Shown piece by piece: positions 28,183-38,101 of a stretch of DNA of 64,000 bases (position 1 is the stretch's first letter; each line of letters starts with the position of its first letter). The notes under the pieces were generated by a model that did not search any database, was not told the DNA's origin, and saw nothing but the letters and a program-made list of their open reading frames with translations. The DNA is taken from contig JAISNV010000019.1 of the NCBI GenBank assembly GCA_031276035.1, positions 101,100-165,099 of the forward strand, written 5' to 3'. This DNA comes from Bacteroidales bacterium (GTDB taxonomy: Bacteria; Bacteroidota; Bacteroidia; Bacteroidales; BM520). The translations under genes and the position numbers were made by a program.

Positions 28183-29013
28183 CTATTCTATTTCAATAAA
28201 TTTATAATCATCACCAATAATAAATATTCTATTATTTCCGCTACTATGATGCAAAGTTATACTATCCGGCACATTTGTATTGGAAATAGTTTGCATTTGA
28301 TAAACATAATCAGTCATAATATAATCATACAAATATTCGGCATATCTTTTAGCAACATGATCCAGAAAATATTCAATATGTTCGAATTTCATTTCAATAT
28401 TATCTTCATAATAATAAATATCCCCTTCATAATATCCGGTTTCAAACCAACCTAAGTGATAATCTGTAATTCTGTTTGTTGCGAAAAGAAGCTTGGTGTT
28501 ATTATTTTTGATATAATCTATCCAAATATTAATAGCAAAAGCATTGATATAAGTTTCATTATGATATAATTTACCGAAATATTCTTTTTCATCACGGACC
28601 ATATCATAATATTCATCGAATTCGACCTGAGCAATATCAATAATCAATTTATTTTCATTTTTATTAAACTCTTCCTCAAACTCCTGAGTATAAACATTAA
28701 GTCCGGTTTTGGTAAAATATACCAAAAATTTATTTATAAATAATTCATATACATTACTATTATCCAATTGACTTAAAAAGTCACTATTTTCCTTCAGAAC
28801 AATTTCTTTTTCACTTACTGAAAGTGTATCAAATCCCTTAATTTCAAGCGGTTTATGATTAGTATAAACAATATTATTACCCGGTGAAACAAACATTACG
28901 GCAAGATTGTCGCCATTTGTTTTAACGAAATGTTTAGCATCTTTAAAATAAGCCGGAGCACAAGAAGTTAAAGAGATAAAGCTAAATACTGCTAAATATA
29001 TTATCTTTTTCAT
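28183..29013 (-). CDS. Predicted lipoprotein of unknown function
   Basis: The 276-residue protein has a lipoprotein signal with C18 (LTSCAPAY). The rest is rich in Tyr, Asp and Glu, with alternating helix and strand (ENKLIIDIAQVEFDEYYD, VYELFINKFLVYFTK). It resembles lipoprotein components that gather around outer-membrane complexes, but no family is recognised. It is embedded in an operon, 18 nt after the flavodiiron gene and 7 nt before ftsY, and so would be co-expressed with SRP-receptor and tRNA-modification genes. Confidence 0.65.
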   Translation of the reverse strand: MKKIIYLAVFSFISLTSCAPAYFKDAKHFVKTNGDNLAVMFVSPGNNIVYTNHKPLEIKGFDTLSVSEKEIVLKENSDFLSQLDNSNVYELFINKFLVYFTKTGLNVYTQEFEEEFNKNENKLIIDIAQVEFDEYYDMVRDEKEYFGKLYHNETYINAFAINIWIDYIKNNNTKLLFATNRITDYHLGWFETGYYEGDIYYYEDNIEMKFEHIEYFLDHVAKRYAEYLYDYIMTDYVYQMQTISNTNVPDSITLHHSSGNNRIFIIGDDYKFIEIE

Positions 29014-29031
29014 TTTAAATTGATTTTAATT

Positions 29032-30258
29032 TTAAACTTCCGATTTTTTAATCAATGTTTCTGCAAACGATTTACCGAATTCTATGCATTCATCTTTTCT
29101 ATTATTTATCAAAGAAAATTTAAAGAATACTCCTTCGCCGAAATAATCAAGTTTTAAATTTTTTAAATTGGCGGCAATGATATTTCTGCTTTCACCACTC
29201 CAACCGAAAGATCCGAAGCCGGAGCAAAGTTTTCCTCTATCGCGAATAGGATTTATAACCGCAAACAGTTTATAAATCGGAAGAAGAATATTCTGATTTA
29301 TCGTTGGAGAACCGACTAATACCGCAGTTGCGCGTGTTATTTTAGAATCGATTTCCCCGATTGGAACTTGCTCTATATCTAAAGTTTCAACTTCGAAATC
29401 GTCTTTTGATTTTATTCCTTCAGCAATATACTCTGCAATTTCAGCCGTGTTTCCGTAAGCAGATACGTAAGGAATAAAAATATATTTTTTGTCTGGAGTA
29501 CTAATATATTTTGCCGCCAACATTTCCGACAAAAGCATTGTTTCTTTGATGTTTTTTCTAATAATCGGACCATGTCCGGTCGCTATATACTTAATATCCA
29601 AATTACGTATCTTATCAATAGCTTTTATGTAAAACTTACTGAATGGTTTTAAGATTACATCAAAATAATATTTGAAAGCCTTACTATAATCATTATCTTC
29701 AGAAAGATCTCCGTCAATTTCATCATTAAATATTTTTTCACTGCAATAATGCGCACCGAAAGAATCACAAGAAAATAAAATTTTATCTTCTACAAGATAA
29801 GAATATATAGTATCGGGCCAATGCAGATTTACGGCATCAAAAAATTTGATTGTTTTATTGCCGAGATCTAATGTATCACCGTCTTTTACAGTTACGGATT
29901 CAAATTTAATATCAAACTGATCTTTTAAATTTCTTAATGCTACAGCACTTGCAACAACTTTTGCATTAGGCGCAATGGCAAGCAAATTAGCAAGATTTCC
30001 GCTATGATCCGGTTCCGTATGATCTAAAATTATATATTCGATTTCTTTAGGATCAACAACCGATAAAATTTTCTCTTTGTATTTATCCCAAAATTTTAGT
30101 TTTGAAGTTTCGACTATAGTTTTTTTATCGGCATTAATAAAATAAGAATTATAAGTAGTCCCAAACTCTGTAGTCATAACAACATCAAAGGTAACTATAT
30201 CATAATCACGTATTCCAATCCAAGAAACATCATCTGTAATTTTTATAACTTCGTCCAT
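29032..30258 (-). CDS. Flavodiiron protein (FprA/A-type flavoprotein)
   Basis: Flavodiiron proteins reduce O2 or NO to water or N2O, protecting anaerobes. The 408-residue protein has an N-terminal metallo-beta-lactamase-like diiron domain with the ligand motif HTEPDHSGN (H-x-E-x-D-H, about residues 79-87), SCDSFGAHY (about 165-173) and ATGHGPI near 226. A C-terminal flavodoxin domain with IPYVSAYGNTAEIAEYIAEG (about 256-275) binds FMN. There is no extra rubredoxin domain. It is 5 nt after miaA in the same unit. Confidence 0.94.
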   Translation of the reverse strand: MDEVIKITDDVSWIGIRDYDIVTFDVVMTTEFGTTYNSYFINADKKTIVETSKLKFWDKYKEKILSVVDPKEIEYIILDHTEPDHSGNLANLLAIAPNAKVVASAVALRNLKDQFDIKFESVTVKDGDTLDLGNKTIKFFDAVNLHWPDTIYSYLVEDKILFSCDSFGAHYCSEKIFNDEIDGDLSEDNDYSKAFKYYFDVILKPFSKFYIKAIDKIRNLDIKYIATGHGPIIRKNIKETMLLSEMLAAKYISTPDKKYIFIPYVSAYGNTAEIAEYIAEGIKSKDDFEVETLDIEQVPIGEIDSKITRATAVLVGSPTINQNILLPIYKLFAVINPIRDRGKLCSGFGSFGWSGESRNIIAANLKNLKLDYFGEGVFFKFSLINNRKDECIEFGKSFAETLIKKSEV

Positions 30259-30263
30259 AAAAC

Positions 30264-31187
30264 TTATTTATTTAATTGACAAAGGTAAGAATATTTTTCA
30301 AAGAATATATTTATTTTTTCTTCATCTTCGAGAGACGAATTAATCCAGTGTATATCAAAGCCTTGCCTTTCCATTCGTTTAAACCATGTCATCTGGCGTT
30401 TGGAGAATTGGTGTATAGCGGTATTTAACTTTTCGAACATTGAATAATAAGATATTTCGCCGAGAAGATACATAGTTATGAACTTATATTCCAGTCCGAA
30501 CCATTTTAGTTTCTCCGAATCAATTCCTGAATCAAGCAATTGTTCAACCTCATCAATTAGATTTTCTTCATTTAATCTCGTTTTTAATCTTTGAGTTATT
30601 CTATTTCTTACGACATCACGCTCATCTTTCAATCCTACAATAATTTCCGGAATGATAAGTCGGTATTCATCATCATTTTCATACAACGCTTGATGTTCTT
30701 CAATTTCAATTGCTCTGATAAGTCGTTCGCGATTTCCTGTATCGGTATGATTATGAAGTTTCTTCATATTGCTAAGTTTCTCAACAAGTTCACCGTCCGA
30801 CATAGCCTCAAGCTTTTCGCGAAGTTTTTTATTAATCGGAACAGCTGTCAATTTGTAATTTGAAAGAACAGATTGAAGATACATTCCGGAACCACCACAA
30901 AGAATAACTTTTTTATTTTTATTTGTTATATCCTCGTAAGCTTTATAAAAATCTCTTTTAAATTCGAAAACATTATATTCATAATCAGGATCAACTATAT
31001 CAATAAGATAATATGGAATATTTTTACCGTTTACAGTATAATCATCCAAATCTTTACCGGTTCCAATATTCATTTTTCTGTAAACCTGACGAGAATCGGC
31101 ACTAATTATTTCACCGTCGAGTTTATCAGCAATCAAAGTAGCAAAACGAGTTTTTCCGATAGCTGTAGGACCAAGTACTACAATCAT
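30264..31187 (-). CDS. miaA: tRNA dimethylallyltransferase
   Basis: MiaA adds a dimethylallyl group to A37 of tRNAs that read UNN codons. The 307-residue protein has the P-loop GPTAIGKTRFA (about residues 6-16), ISADSRQVYRKMNIGTGK (about 29-46), the HLLD-like VDPDYEY and GGSGMYLQSVL (about 98-108), and the zinc-free C-terminal region ending in the swinging-loop motif KRQMTWFKRM. It leads the operon that continues with the flavodiiron gene. A TATCTTTG box is directly upstream. Confidence 0.95.
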   Translation of the reverse strand: MIVVLGPTAIGKTRFATLIADKLDGEIISADSRQVYRKMNIGTGKDLDDYTVNGKNIPYYLIDIVDPDYEYNVFEFKRDFYKAYEDITNKNKKVILCGGSGMYLQSVLSNYKLTAVPINKKLREKLEAMSDGELVEKLSNMKKLHNHTDTGNRERLIRAIEIEEHQALYENDDEYRLIIPEIIVGLKDERDVVRNRITQRLKTRLNEENLIDEVEQLLDSGIDSEKLKWFGLEYKFITMYLLGEISYYSMFEKLNTAIHQFSKRQMTWFKRMERQGFDIHWINSSLEDEEKINIFFEKYSYLCQLNK

Positions 31188-31203
31188 AATAGCAAATTTG
31201 ATG

Positions 31204-31211
31204 CAAAGATA
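31204..31211 (-). promoter_or_regulatory. -7 promoter box for the miaA operon
   Basis: The minus-strand sequence TATCTTTG is an exact TAnnTTTG match, 17 nt upstream of the miaA ATG. Confidence 0.65.
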
Positions 31212-31282
31212 CTAATCAATTTAGATATTGACAATGAATGGTTGAAGGTGAAATAATAAATAACAGTTAAAATTTTCTCTAG

Positions 31283-31329
31283 ACTTAGAAAGTGATATTT
31301 TATTTCGAATTTTCTTAAACTTAGAAAGT
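31283..31329 (+). repeat. Pair of dispersed ACTTAGAAAGT repeats between miaA and guaB
   Basis: Exact copies lie at 31283-31293 and 31319-31329, starting 36 nt apart, in the divergent intergenic space. The first is extended to GACTTAGAAAGTG and the second to AACTTAGAAAGTA. Confidence 0.7.
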
Positions 31330-31421
31330 AGAAAGATAATTATTAAATACGACATAAATAACTATTAATTAATAGATTCAAATAATTACTAACCGACAAT
31401 TATTAATTGTCAATTATTTCG

Positions 31422-31429
31422 TATTTTTG
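31422..31429 (+). promoter_or_regulatory. -7 promoter box for guaB
   Basis: TATTTTTG matches TAnnTTTG and lies 25 nt before the ATG at 31454. It overlaps an upstream alternative start at 31427, which it therefore rules out. Confidence 0.65.
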
Positions 31430-31453
31430 CAAATTAATTTAACCTTTCAAGTT

Positions 31454-32959
31454 ATGGCAATTTATTATGATGAACCTTCCCATACTTTTAGCGAATATTT
31501 GTTAGTTCCCGGTTATTCTTCTGTAGATTGTATTCCATCAAATGCATCGCTAAAAACTCCTGTTACAAAATTCCGCAAGGGAGAAACTCCGGAATTGACT
31601 ATGAATATTCCACTTGTTTCGGCAATAATGCAATCGGTTTCCGACGATCGAATGGCAATTGCGCTTGCAAAAGAAGGCGGAATATCTTTTATTTTCGGTT
31701 CTCAGAGTCCGGAATCACAAGCAGAAATGGTTAGAAAAGTAAAGAACTATAAAGCCGGATTTGTTATCAGTGATTCTAACATAATGCCCGAACAAAGTTT
31801 GAAAGATGTTATAGCATTAAAAGAAAAAACCGGCCATTCAACTGTTGCCGTTACACAAAATGGCAGTCCGAACGGTAAATTGATCGGCATTGTGACCAGT
31901 CGCGATTATCGTACTGAGCGCATGGATTTAAATACAAAAGTTAAAGATTTCATGACTCCGTTCGACAAACTTGTTTGCGCCCCTGAAGGCACTACACTTT
32001 CCGACGCAAATGATATTATTTGGGATAAAAAATTGAATTCTTTACCAATTGTTGACAAAGGGAATAACCTTGTTGCATTTGTATTTAGAAAAGATTATGA
32101 CGCTCACCACAAACATCCTTTGGAATTATTAGATGCATCGAAGAGGTTTATTGTAGGCGCCGGTATAAACACTCGCGATTATGAAAATCGGGTTCCTGCT
32201 TTAGTTGATGCAGGTGTTGATATTTTGTGTATAGATTCATCAGAAGGATTTACTGAATGGCAGAAAGTTACAATTGAATTTATTCGAAAGAGATATGGCG
32301 ACAGTGTTAAAATTGGTGCCGGAAATGTTGTTGACAGAGACGGGTTCAGATTTCTTGCTGATGCAGGTGCGGATTTTATAAAAGTCGGTATCGGAGGCGG
32401 ATCAATTTGCATAACACGTGAAACAAAGGGAATTGGTCGCGGACAAGCTACTGCTGTAATCGAAGTTGCAAAAGCCAGAGACGAATATTTCGAAGAAACC
32501 GGAATTTATGTTCCAATTTGTTCCGATGGCGGCATTGTTCACGATTATCATATCACACTAGCACTTGCGATGGGTGCCGATTTCTGTATGCTCGGAAGAT
32601 ATTTCTCAAGATTCGACGAAAGTCCGACCAGCAAGATCTTGATTAACGGTAGCTATATGAAAGAATATTGGGGTGAAGGTTCGGCAAGAGCAAGAAATTG
32701 GCAGAGATACGACATGGGCGGAGCCGGAAAGCTTTCCTTTGAAGAGGGTGTAGATTCTTACGTTCCGTATGCAGGAAGTTTGCACGACAATCTAAATATT
32801 ACCTTAAGTAAAATACGTTCAACAATGTGTAATTGCGGAACATTAAGTATCCCTGAACTTCAGAAAAAAGCCAAATTAACATTGATTTCATCTGTAAGTA
32901 TTGTTGAAGGCGGCGCGCATGATGTTGTGCTTAAGGATAATAGTACGCCCGGAAAATAA
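31454..32959 (+). CDS. guaB: IMP dehydrogenase
   Basis: IMPDH oxidises IMP to XMP, the first committed step to GMP. The 501-residue protein starts [16 protein letters not shown]. It has the TIM barrel with the catalytic-cysteine loop [20 protein letters not shown] (about residues 314-333), two CBS domains (about 95-215; [11 protein letters not shown] and [14 protein letters not shown]), a downstream [22 protein letters not shown], and a mobile flap with [12 protein letters not shown]. The start is set by the promoter position. It is followed by the convergent, frameshifted methyltransferase gene. Confidence 0.95.
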   Translation: MAIYYDEPSHTFSEYLLVPGYSSVDCIPSNASLKTPVTKFRKGETPELTMNIPLVSAIMQSVSDDRMAIALAKEGGISFIFGSQSPESQAEMVRKVKNYKAGFVISDSNIMPEQSLKDVIALKEKTGHSTVAVTQNGSPNGKLIGIVTSRDYRTERMDLNTKVKDFMTPFDKLVCAPEGTTLSDANDIIWDKKLNSLPIVDKGNNLVAFVFRKDYDAHHKHPLELLDASKRFIVGAGINTRDYENRVPALVDAGVDILCIDSSEGFTEWQKVTIEFIRKRYGDSVKIGAGNVVDRDGFRFLADAGADFIKVGIGGGSICITRETKGIGRGQATAVIEVAKARDEYFEETGIYVPICSDGGIVHDYHITLALAMGADFCMLGRYFSRFDESPTSKILINGSYMKEYWGEGSARARNWQRYDMGGAGKLSFEEGVDSYVPYAGSLHDNLNITLSKIRSTMCNCGTLSIPELQKKAKLTLISSVSIVEGGAHDVVLKDNSTPGK

Positions 32960-32975
32960 AAGGTAATATTATTTA

Positions 32976-33626
32976 TCATTCTTTTTCCGCCCATATTATT
33001 GCTTCAAATCCCCAGTATGCCCACGTTCCGATTTGAGTTTTTCTTTCTTTTATTGATTTTTCCTCGAACAATCCTCCTATCAAGTATAAAAAGAATGGCT
33101 TATAAGATTTGCTGCAAAAGTTTATTTTCATATTATTATGTTTCAATATCGTTAACACTTTCTCAAAATTTGGAGGTAGATCTTTGTGCGTTGGATCGTC
33201 ATAATAACTTAAACACCACTCCGTGGTCCCGGGAATTCAATACTTTTTTCTGTAGGTAAGGATAAGTAAATATGTCCTCCGCTTTTCAATATCTTTGTTA
33301 TTGCTACCAAAGTATCTTCTCTTTCGTCACAGTGCTCTAAGTTGTGGGCTGAAATTACAATATCAAATTGCTCCGGAAGATTTGCTATCGTTTCCGCAAA
33401 TTTTGCAGACTCAACAACAATATAATTATCAGCCAAATTTGGTTTAGTTAATCTATAATCTTTTACATCAATTCCGGTATAAATTATATCCGGATATTTT
33501 GATTTAATTTTATATGAACTATTATTTCCGCATCCTACATCTAATAATTTTCTCTTATGAAATTTTTTTAAATTTTTTGCGATGATGTCTCGGTTCGATT
33601 ATTTTTTCAATTATTTGCTTTAACAT
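32976..33626 (-). pseudogene. SAM-dependent methyltransferase with two frameshifts
   Basis: Three minus-strand segments together make one class I methyltransferase of about 215 residues. The start is ATG at 33626 (MLKQIIEKIIEPRHHRK). An extra A in a run near 33558-33565 then breaks the frame. The middle part follows, with SAM motif KLLDVGCGNNSSYKIKS, ISAHNLEHCDE and KSGGHIYLSLPTEKSIEFP. One missing base near 33210-33215 breaks it again before SYYDDPTHKDLPPNFEKV and the C-terminal IGTWAYWGFEAIIWAEKE. The two shifts compensate each other. A real pseudogene and sequencing errors are both possible. A TATATTTG box lies near 33647. Confidence 0.75.
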
Positions 33627-33646
33627 TTGATATACAAAAATTAACT

Positions 33647-33654
33647 CAAATATA
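33647..33654 (-). promoter_or_regulatory. -7 promoter box for the methyltransferase
   Basis: The minus-strand sequence TATATTTG matches TAnnTTTG, 21 nt upstream of the ATG at 33626. Confidence 0.45.
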
Positions 33655-33667
33655 ATTATAAAAAATG

Positions 33668-34750
33668 TTACAACAAAATTCTACGAAATTTGTCTATTAT
33701 AGCATCTTCCGAGTATTTCTCAAGAAAAATTTGTCGCGAATATTGATTGAATTGAGGGATGGGATTTTTGCTGAAATAGTTTATTCTATCTATAAATTCT
33801 TCGGCAGTATTACATAATCCTCCTACTTTATCATAATCCAGCTCATAACCTTCAAAGGCTTCATTTGTAGCAATAATATTTTTACCGTACATAAGTGATT
33901 CACAGGTTTTAACCTTCATGCCACTACCTTTAAAAATCGGTAAAATCATAAAATCACTACTATTAAAAAAAGGTGTAAGATCAGGCACATCACTATAAAC
34001 CTCTATTTCTTCAGGCAAATTATTTTCTTCTTTTAATTTAGACATTCCCTTACCTGCGATAATCATTTTAATATTTACATACGGATAAACATTTTTTATA
34101 AACCACAATACTCCTTCATTATTTGGAGGAAAGTATGCACCTAAAAATAAACAGATTGGTTCTACACAAGTTAAATTATCATTTTTGTATGAAATATATT
34201 TATCTTTCAAAGCAACAGGTATCAGTTCGTCGGCACTTCTATGATATCTTTTTTCTATTTCAAAATTATCACGTGAGTTTAATACAATTATTTTATCTGA
34301 ATATTTACAAGAAAAGAAATCATTTTTGTCTGCGCATCTTACTATAAAATAACGCCAAGGTTTCCACCATTGAACTCTAGCCCTAAAATATAATTTTTCA
34401 ACATTATGAAAGAATGTAATTATTTTTCCTTTGTACCCTGATTCTACTAATCTTTTTGCAATAATACCAAAAACACTTCTATCAATAAAAACATAATCGT
34501 AATTAAAAGCTATATCGACAATATAATTCATCTTCTTTGAAGTCAATCCAAGAAAATAGTTTTGAAACATCAAGAAAAATCCATTGAAGTAATCGCTGTT
34601 ACTACTTTCTTTATCGTTAATACAATATGTAGTAACATTTTCGGCACCCAATATTCTGCATAAAATATTATAGTTTTTTTGTGTTCCCTGAGCTCCGCCT
34701 TCCAGTATTCCGGATGGTTTATTATATCTTATAAATAAAAGTTTGGACAT
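33668..34750 (-). CDS. Glycosyltransferase, GT4-like
   Basis: The 360-residue protein has the two-Rossmann GT-B pattern. The N-terminal half includes GGAQGTQKNYNIL and a nucleotide-sugar-free acceptor domain. The C-terminal half has FLGAYFPPNNEGVLWFIKN (about residues 205-223), the glycine-rich MIIAGKGMSKLKEE, and the donor-binding LPIFKGSGMKVKTCESLMYGK (read as FKGSGMKVK.CE) with a downstream E. It most likely transfers a sugar to a cell-surface glycan. It follows the LicD-like gene in the same direction, 90 nt away. Donor and acceptor sugars are unknown. Confidence 0.8.
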   Translation of the reverse strand: MSKLLFIRYNKPSGILEGGAQGTQKNYNILCRILGAENVTTYCINDKESSNSDYFNGFFLMFQNYFLGLTSKKMNYIVDIAFNYDYVFIDRSVFGIIAKRLVESGYKGKIITFFHNVEKLYFRARVQWWKPWRYFIVRCADKNDFFSCKYSDKIIVLNSRDNFEIEKRYHRSADELIPVALKDKYISYKNDNLTCVEPICLFLGAYFPPNNEGVLWFIKNVYPYVNIKMIIAGKGMSKLKEENNLPEEIEVYSDVPDLTPFFNSSDFMILPIFKGSGMKVKTCESLMYGKNIIATNEAFEGYELDYDKVGGLCNTAEEFIDRINYFSKNPIPQFNQYSRQIFLEKYSEDAIIDKFRRILL

Positions 34751-34840
34751 AAAACAATTAACTTATTATTTTTTATATGTTAGCTTTTTTAATATAAACA
34801 GAAATTATTTGATGATATTAAAAATTTGATTATAAAATAT

Positions 34841-35545
34841 TCAGAAATTCTCTCTATATAATCTATCATTAATAAATTTAACTCTGAGATTTTCTTCCGA
34901 AATATGATCATAAAAAAGCCAATTTTTCTTTGGAATCATAAACGACTTACCATAGACACTTATTAACCATTGTTCGATATTTTCAGGAGCATAAAAATCA
35001 TATCCTAAAAAATTTATTTTTGAAAATCCTTTATTCTCTGAAAAACAAACTCCTGCAGGAAAGCCGTTAGTCGCATTTGCTTGTTCATATGGTAATTCTT
35101 CATGAGCCGAACCAAAGTAACAATACAAATCATCTCCCTCATTGTAATATTTAAAAAAATCTATCTGAACTCCTTTATACATATAGACATCAATAATAAT
35201 TTCATTTGAGTTTTTAAAATGAAATTGCCTAAGGTGTTTAAAACCATAGTCCTTTAGTAAATCTGTAAGATTTGAAGGATAATTTTCAGCTAATATTCCC
35301 AAATCCAAATCTTTATCCGACGATATAAAATTCTTATCTCTATATGCACCAAGTAAAGTTCCGAAAGCAAAAAAACAAAAAGAATCCGCACTTTTTAGAG
35401 CCTTATCAGCCTGAATTAATGCTTCTAATCCATGCTTTTTCATTTTTCGCCCTAATTTTTTATGTATAAATTTTGTTCCGATATTTACAGCATCTTTATA
35501 TAAACCTAATTTTAAAGCAATCGAAACTAATAATTTTCTAATCAT
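34841..35545 (-). CDS. LicD-like nucleotidyltransferase-fold protein
   Basis: The 234-residue protein carries the LicD/fukutin core: FFAFGTLLGAYRDKNFISSD (about residues 58-77) followed by KDLDLGI, the acidic metal-binding motif. Members of this fold attach phosphocholine or phospho-ribitol-type groups to surface glycans, or phosphorylate sugars. The substrate here cannot be told. It starts 4 nt after the end of YfhO and lies beside a glycosyltransferase and a methyltransferase remnant, consistent with a role in glycan decoration. Confidence 0.78.
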   Translation of the reverse strand: MIRKLLVSIALKLGLYKDAVNIGTKFIHKKLGRKMKKHGLEALIQADKALKSADSFCFFAFGTLLGAYRDKNFISSDKDLDLGILAENYPSNLTDLLKDYGFKHLRQFHFKNSNEIIIDVYMYKGVQIDFFKYYNEGDDLYCYFGSAHEELPYEQANATNGFPAGVCFSENKGFSKINFLGYDFYAPENIEQWLISVYGKSFMIPKKNWLFYDHISEENLRVKFINDRLYRENF

Positions 35546-35549
35546 ATTT

Positions 35550-38000
35550 TTACTTTTCTTTCCTCGTTTTACTATAAATAGGGTAAGCGATACAGAAAGC
35601 TATTACTACAAACATTATTCCGATAAATAGGAATGAAATTCTTTCACCCTTATATATAGCATCGGGCCTAAATTCGAATCTAATATTATGCTCACCGGCA
35701 GGAACATTTAAGGCCCTTAATAAATAATTAACTCTGAAATGTTCAACAGGTTTATCATTTATATATACTTTCCAATCATTTGGATAATAAATCTCCGAAA
35801 AAACAGCCGTTTTATCAACGGAAGTGCTTACAATATATTCCAACTTATTAGGAGCATAGCTGGTTAATTTTATAAATGCATTATCATCTTTAGATGTTAT
35901 TTTATTAGCAGCAAATTCTTCAAACTTTTTGTCAGTAACTGCAGTAGTTTGCATATTAATATAATTTAATGCTTCGCTTTCTTCATTAGGGTTATTTACG
36001 ACAAGTAAAGTATCAACAAACCAAGCATTTCCAAATGCATCAACATTATATTGCGGTATTGTTTGACCATTGGGATTATTAGCAACAATATACTTAGTAT
36101 TAAGCATATTAAGAACATTAAAATTATTTTTAGTAATATGCTCGTCAATCAAATCTTGATAACGGCGTAATTTCGCACCATGATAACCACCTATAGACTT
36201 TAGATAATAAGATGTTCTTGCATCATTAAAAGTATTTGTTGTGAGGTTTAGAACTCTAAAATGTATATCTGGATCCTTCAAAATTTGTTCCTCATAAGGC
36301 AATTTAGCAAAAAAACTATCATTCTGTTTTTTTGTAATAAAGTACTCATCTCCAAAATAACGTTTATTCACCGGCCACATATCAAAAACTATTAAAAGGC
36401 CGAGTGCCGCAACAAAAAGTCCGAATTTTGCTTTTCCTTTAACAAATAGCCAAACTAATAATGCCGCAAAAACAATGAAAGCGAAGGATCTGAAAGCATC
36501 TGCTCTGAACATTGCAATTCTATCGGCGACAATTGCATCTCCAAACCACTGAGGCATCTGAGCAAAAATCCTTATATCATTCGGAGATGTAAAATTATAT
36601 AATGCTTTACCGAAAAGAGCAAAAATCAAACATAATCCTGCTGTAATTCCTGCCGAATAATAAATACTTTTTATTGTTTTCTCGCTTGAAACTTGTTTGT
36701 CCATAATAGCTTTAATTGCTAAGAAACCAAGTAAAGGCATAGCAATTTCAGCAACTACCAAAATAGATGAAACGGCTCTGAACTTATCATACATCGGAAA
36801 GAAATTAAAAAACAGCTTGGTAAGCCCCATGAAATTATGCCCCCACGATAACAATATTGAAAATACCGTAGCGCCAAGCAATGCCCATTTATAGGGACCT
36901 TTTACAATAAATATTCCGAGTACAAATAGAAAACATATAATTGCCCCAATATATACCGGCCCCGATGTAAATGGTTGACTGCCCCAATACATTGGTAATG
37001 ATGATAAATAACTTTTCGCTGTTTGTGGCGGAATACGATTTTTTATCAACTCTTGATATAAATTGGATTTTTCTCCAAGATTATAATGTGATGAACCTCC
37101 CTTGAAATTCGGTATTAACAAGGTCATTGTTTCATCTATTCCGTAACTCCACTGTGTTGCATATTCAAGACTTAAACCCGATACGTTTTTCTCAAGTTCA
37201 GGATTTTCCGAACTTGTTAATTCAGAATGCCCGCCTCTCATCGTTTCTTTTAAATACTGAGTGTTAGCTTTAGTAACGCCATACCTTGTCCCAACTCCCA
37301 ATCCTACTGCTATAACGAATAATAGCAATGCTATTCCAAGATCTTTAAATCTTTTTTCTTTAACATGAATATATATTTCCGCAATGCCGAATAATCCTAA
37401 CATCAAAAAAATATAATATGACATTTGCGGATGTCTCATTATTCCTATTGCAGAATATAAGATTACCAAAGGTATTCCCCACCAATATTTTTTTCTGAAA
37501 ATGAGAAAAAATCCGCCAATAACCGGAGCTATAAAACCTAAAGTTTCGGCTTTACTTCCATGACCTGCCGCTATGATGATAAAAAAGTACGAAGAAAAAG
37601 CTATGGCAATTGCACCTATTATTGACATCCACTTATTGACTCCAAAAGCTCTAAGCATTATAAAGAAACCAATAAAATACCCCATAATAAGACCAAGAGC
37701 CGAAGGAAAAAATAAATGCAAGAAATCAGATATCTTAAGCAATAGCATATTTGCCGGTGTTCTCATTGTAATCTGATACGTAGGCATTCCTGAAAACAAA
37801 GAATTTGTCCAATATGTAGCTTCACCGGTTCGTTCCTTAAAATCAAGAGCTTCATGAGCAGAACCTTCCCAATTCTTAATATCCGTCTGGTTGATAACTT
37901 TACCTTCAAGCATTGGCTTACAGTAAATTATCGCCAACAATATAAATATCACCAAACCTGCTATATAAGGCAAAAGTTCTTTGAATAGATTTTTCTTCAT
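35550..38000 (-). CDS. YfhO-family large membrane protein
   Basis: The 816-residue protein has about 12-14 transmembrane segments (residues 10-540) followed by a beta-rich extracytoplasmic C-terminal domain and a last membrane segment (about 780-805). The C-terminal sequence KVYINDKPVEHFRVNYLLRALNVPAGEHNIRFEF, in pieces, is typical of YfhO (PF09586). Bacillus YfhO is needed to glycosylate lipoteichoic acid, so a role in supplying or transferring sugars to surface polymers is plausible. The ATG at 38000 is chosen because an upstream ATG at 38024 lies in the promoter box. Confidence 0.9.
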   Translation of the reverse strand: MKKNLFKELLPYIAGLVIFILLAIIYCKPMLEGKVINQTDIKNWEGSAHEALDFKERTGEATYWTNSLFSGMPTYQITMRTPANMLLLKISDFLHLFFPSALGLIMGYFIGFFIMLRAFGVNKWMSIIGAIAIAFSSYFFIIIAAGHGSKAETLGFIAPVIGGFFLIFRKKYWWGIPLVILYSAIGIMRHPQMSYYIFLMLGLFGIAEIYIHVKEKRFKDLGIALLLFVIAVGLGVGTRYGVTKANTQYLKETMRGGHSELTSSENPELEKNVSGLSLEYATQWSYGIDETMTLLIPNFKGGSSHYNLGEKSNLYQELIKNRIPPQTAKSYLSSLPMYWGSQPFTSGPVYIGAIICFLFVLGIFIVKGPYKWALLGATVFSILLSWGHNFMGLTKLFFNFFPMYDKFRAVSSILVVAEIAMPLLGFLAIKAIMDKQVSSEKTIKSIYYSAGITAGLCLIFALFGKALYNFTSPNDIRIFAQMPQWFGDAIVADRIAMFRADAFRSFAFIVFAALLVWLFVKGKAKFGLFVAALGLLIVFDMWPVNKRYFGDEYFITKKQNDSFFAKLPYEEQILKDPDIHFRVLNLTTNTFNDARTSYYLKSIGGYHGAKLRRYQDLIDEHITKNNFNVLNMLNTKYIVANNPNGQTIPQYNVDAFGNAWFVDTLLVVNNPNEESEALNYINMQTTAVTDKKFEEFAANKITSKDDNAFIKLTSYAPNKLEYIVSTSVDKTAVFSEIYYPNDWKVYINDKPVEHFRVNYLLRALNVPAGEHNIRFEFRPDAIYKGERISFLFIGIMFVVIAFCIAYPIYSKTRKEK

Positions 38001-38021
38001 AATCACATCTTTTTTAACATG

Positions 38022-38029
38022 CAAAAATA
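38022..38029 (-). promoter_or_regulatory. -7 promoter box for yfhO
   Basis: The minus-strand sequence TATTTTTG matches TAnnTTTG and ends 22 nt before the ATG at 38000; it overlaps the in-frame ATG at 38024. Confidence 0.6.
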
Positions 38030-38064
38030 AGTATTTTTTTGATTGTCTGTCGAAATTAATGACT

Positions 38065-38072
38065 TATCTTTG
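38065..38072 (+). promoter_or_regulatory. -7 promoter box for the SDR-flippase pair
   Basis: TATCTTTG is an exact TAnnTTTG match, 30 nt upstream of the ATG at 38102. It is back-to-back with the yfhO promoter. Confidence 0.65.
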
Positions 38073-38101
38073 CGTTTTTATTTTAAATATATAAATTGTT
38101 T

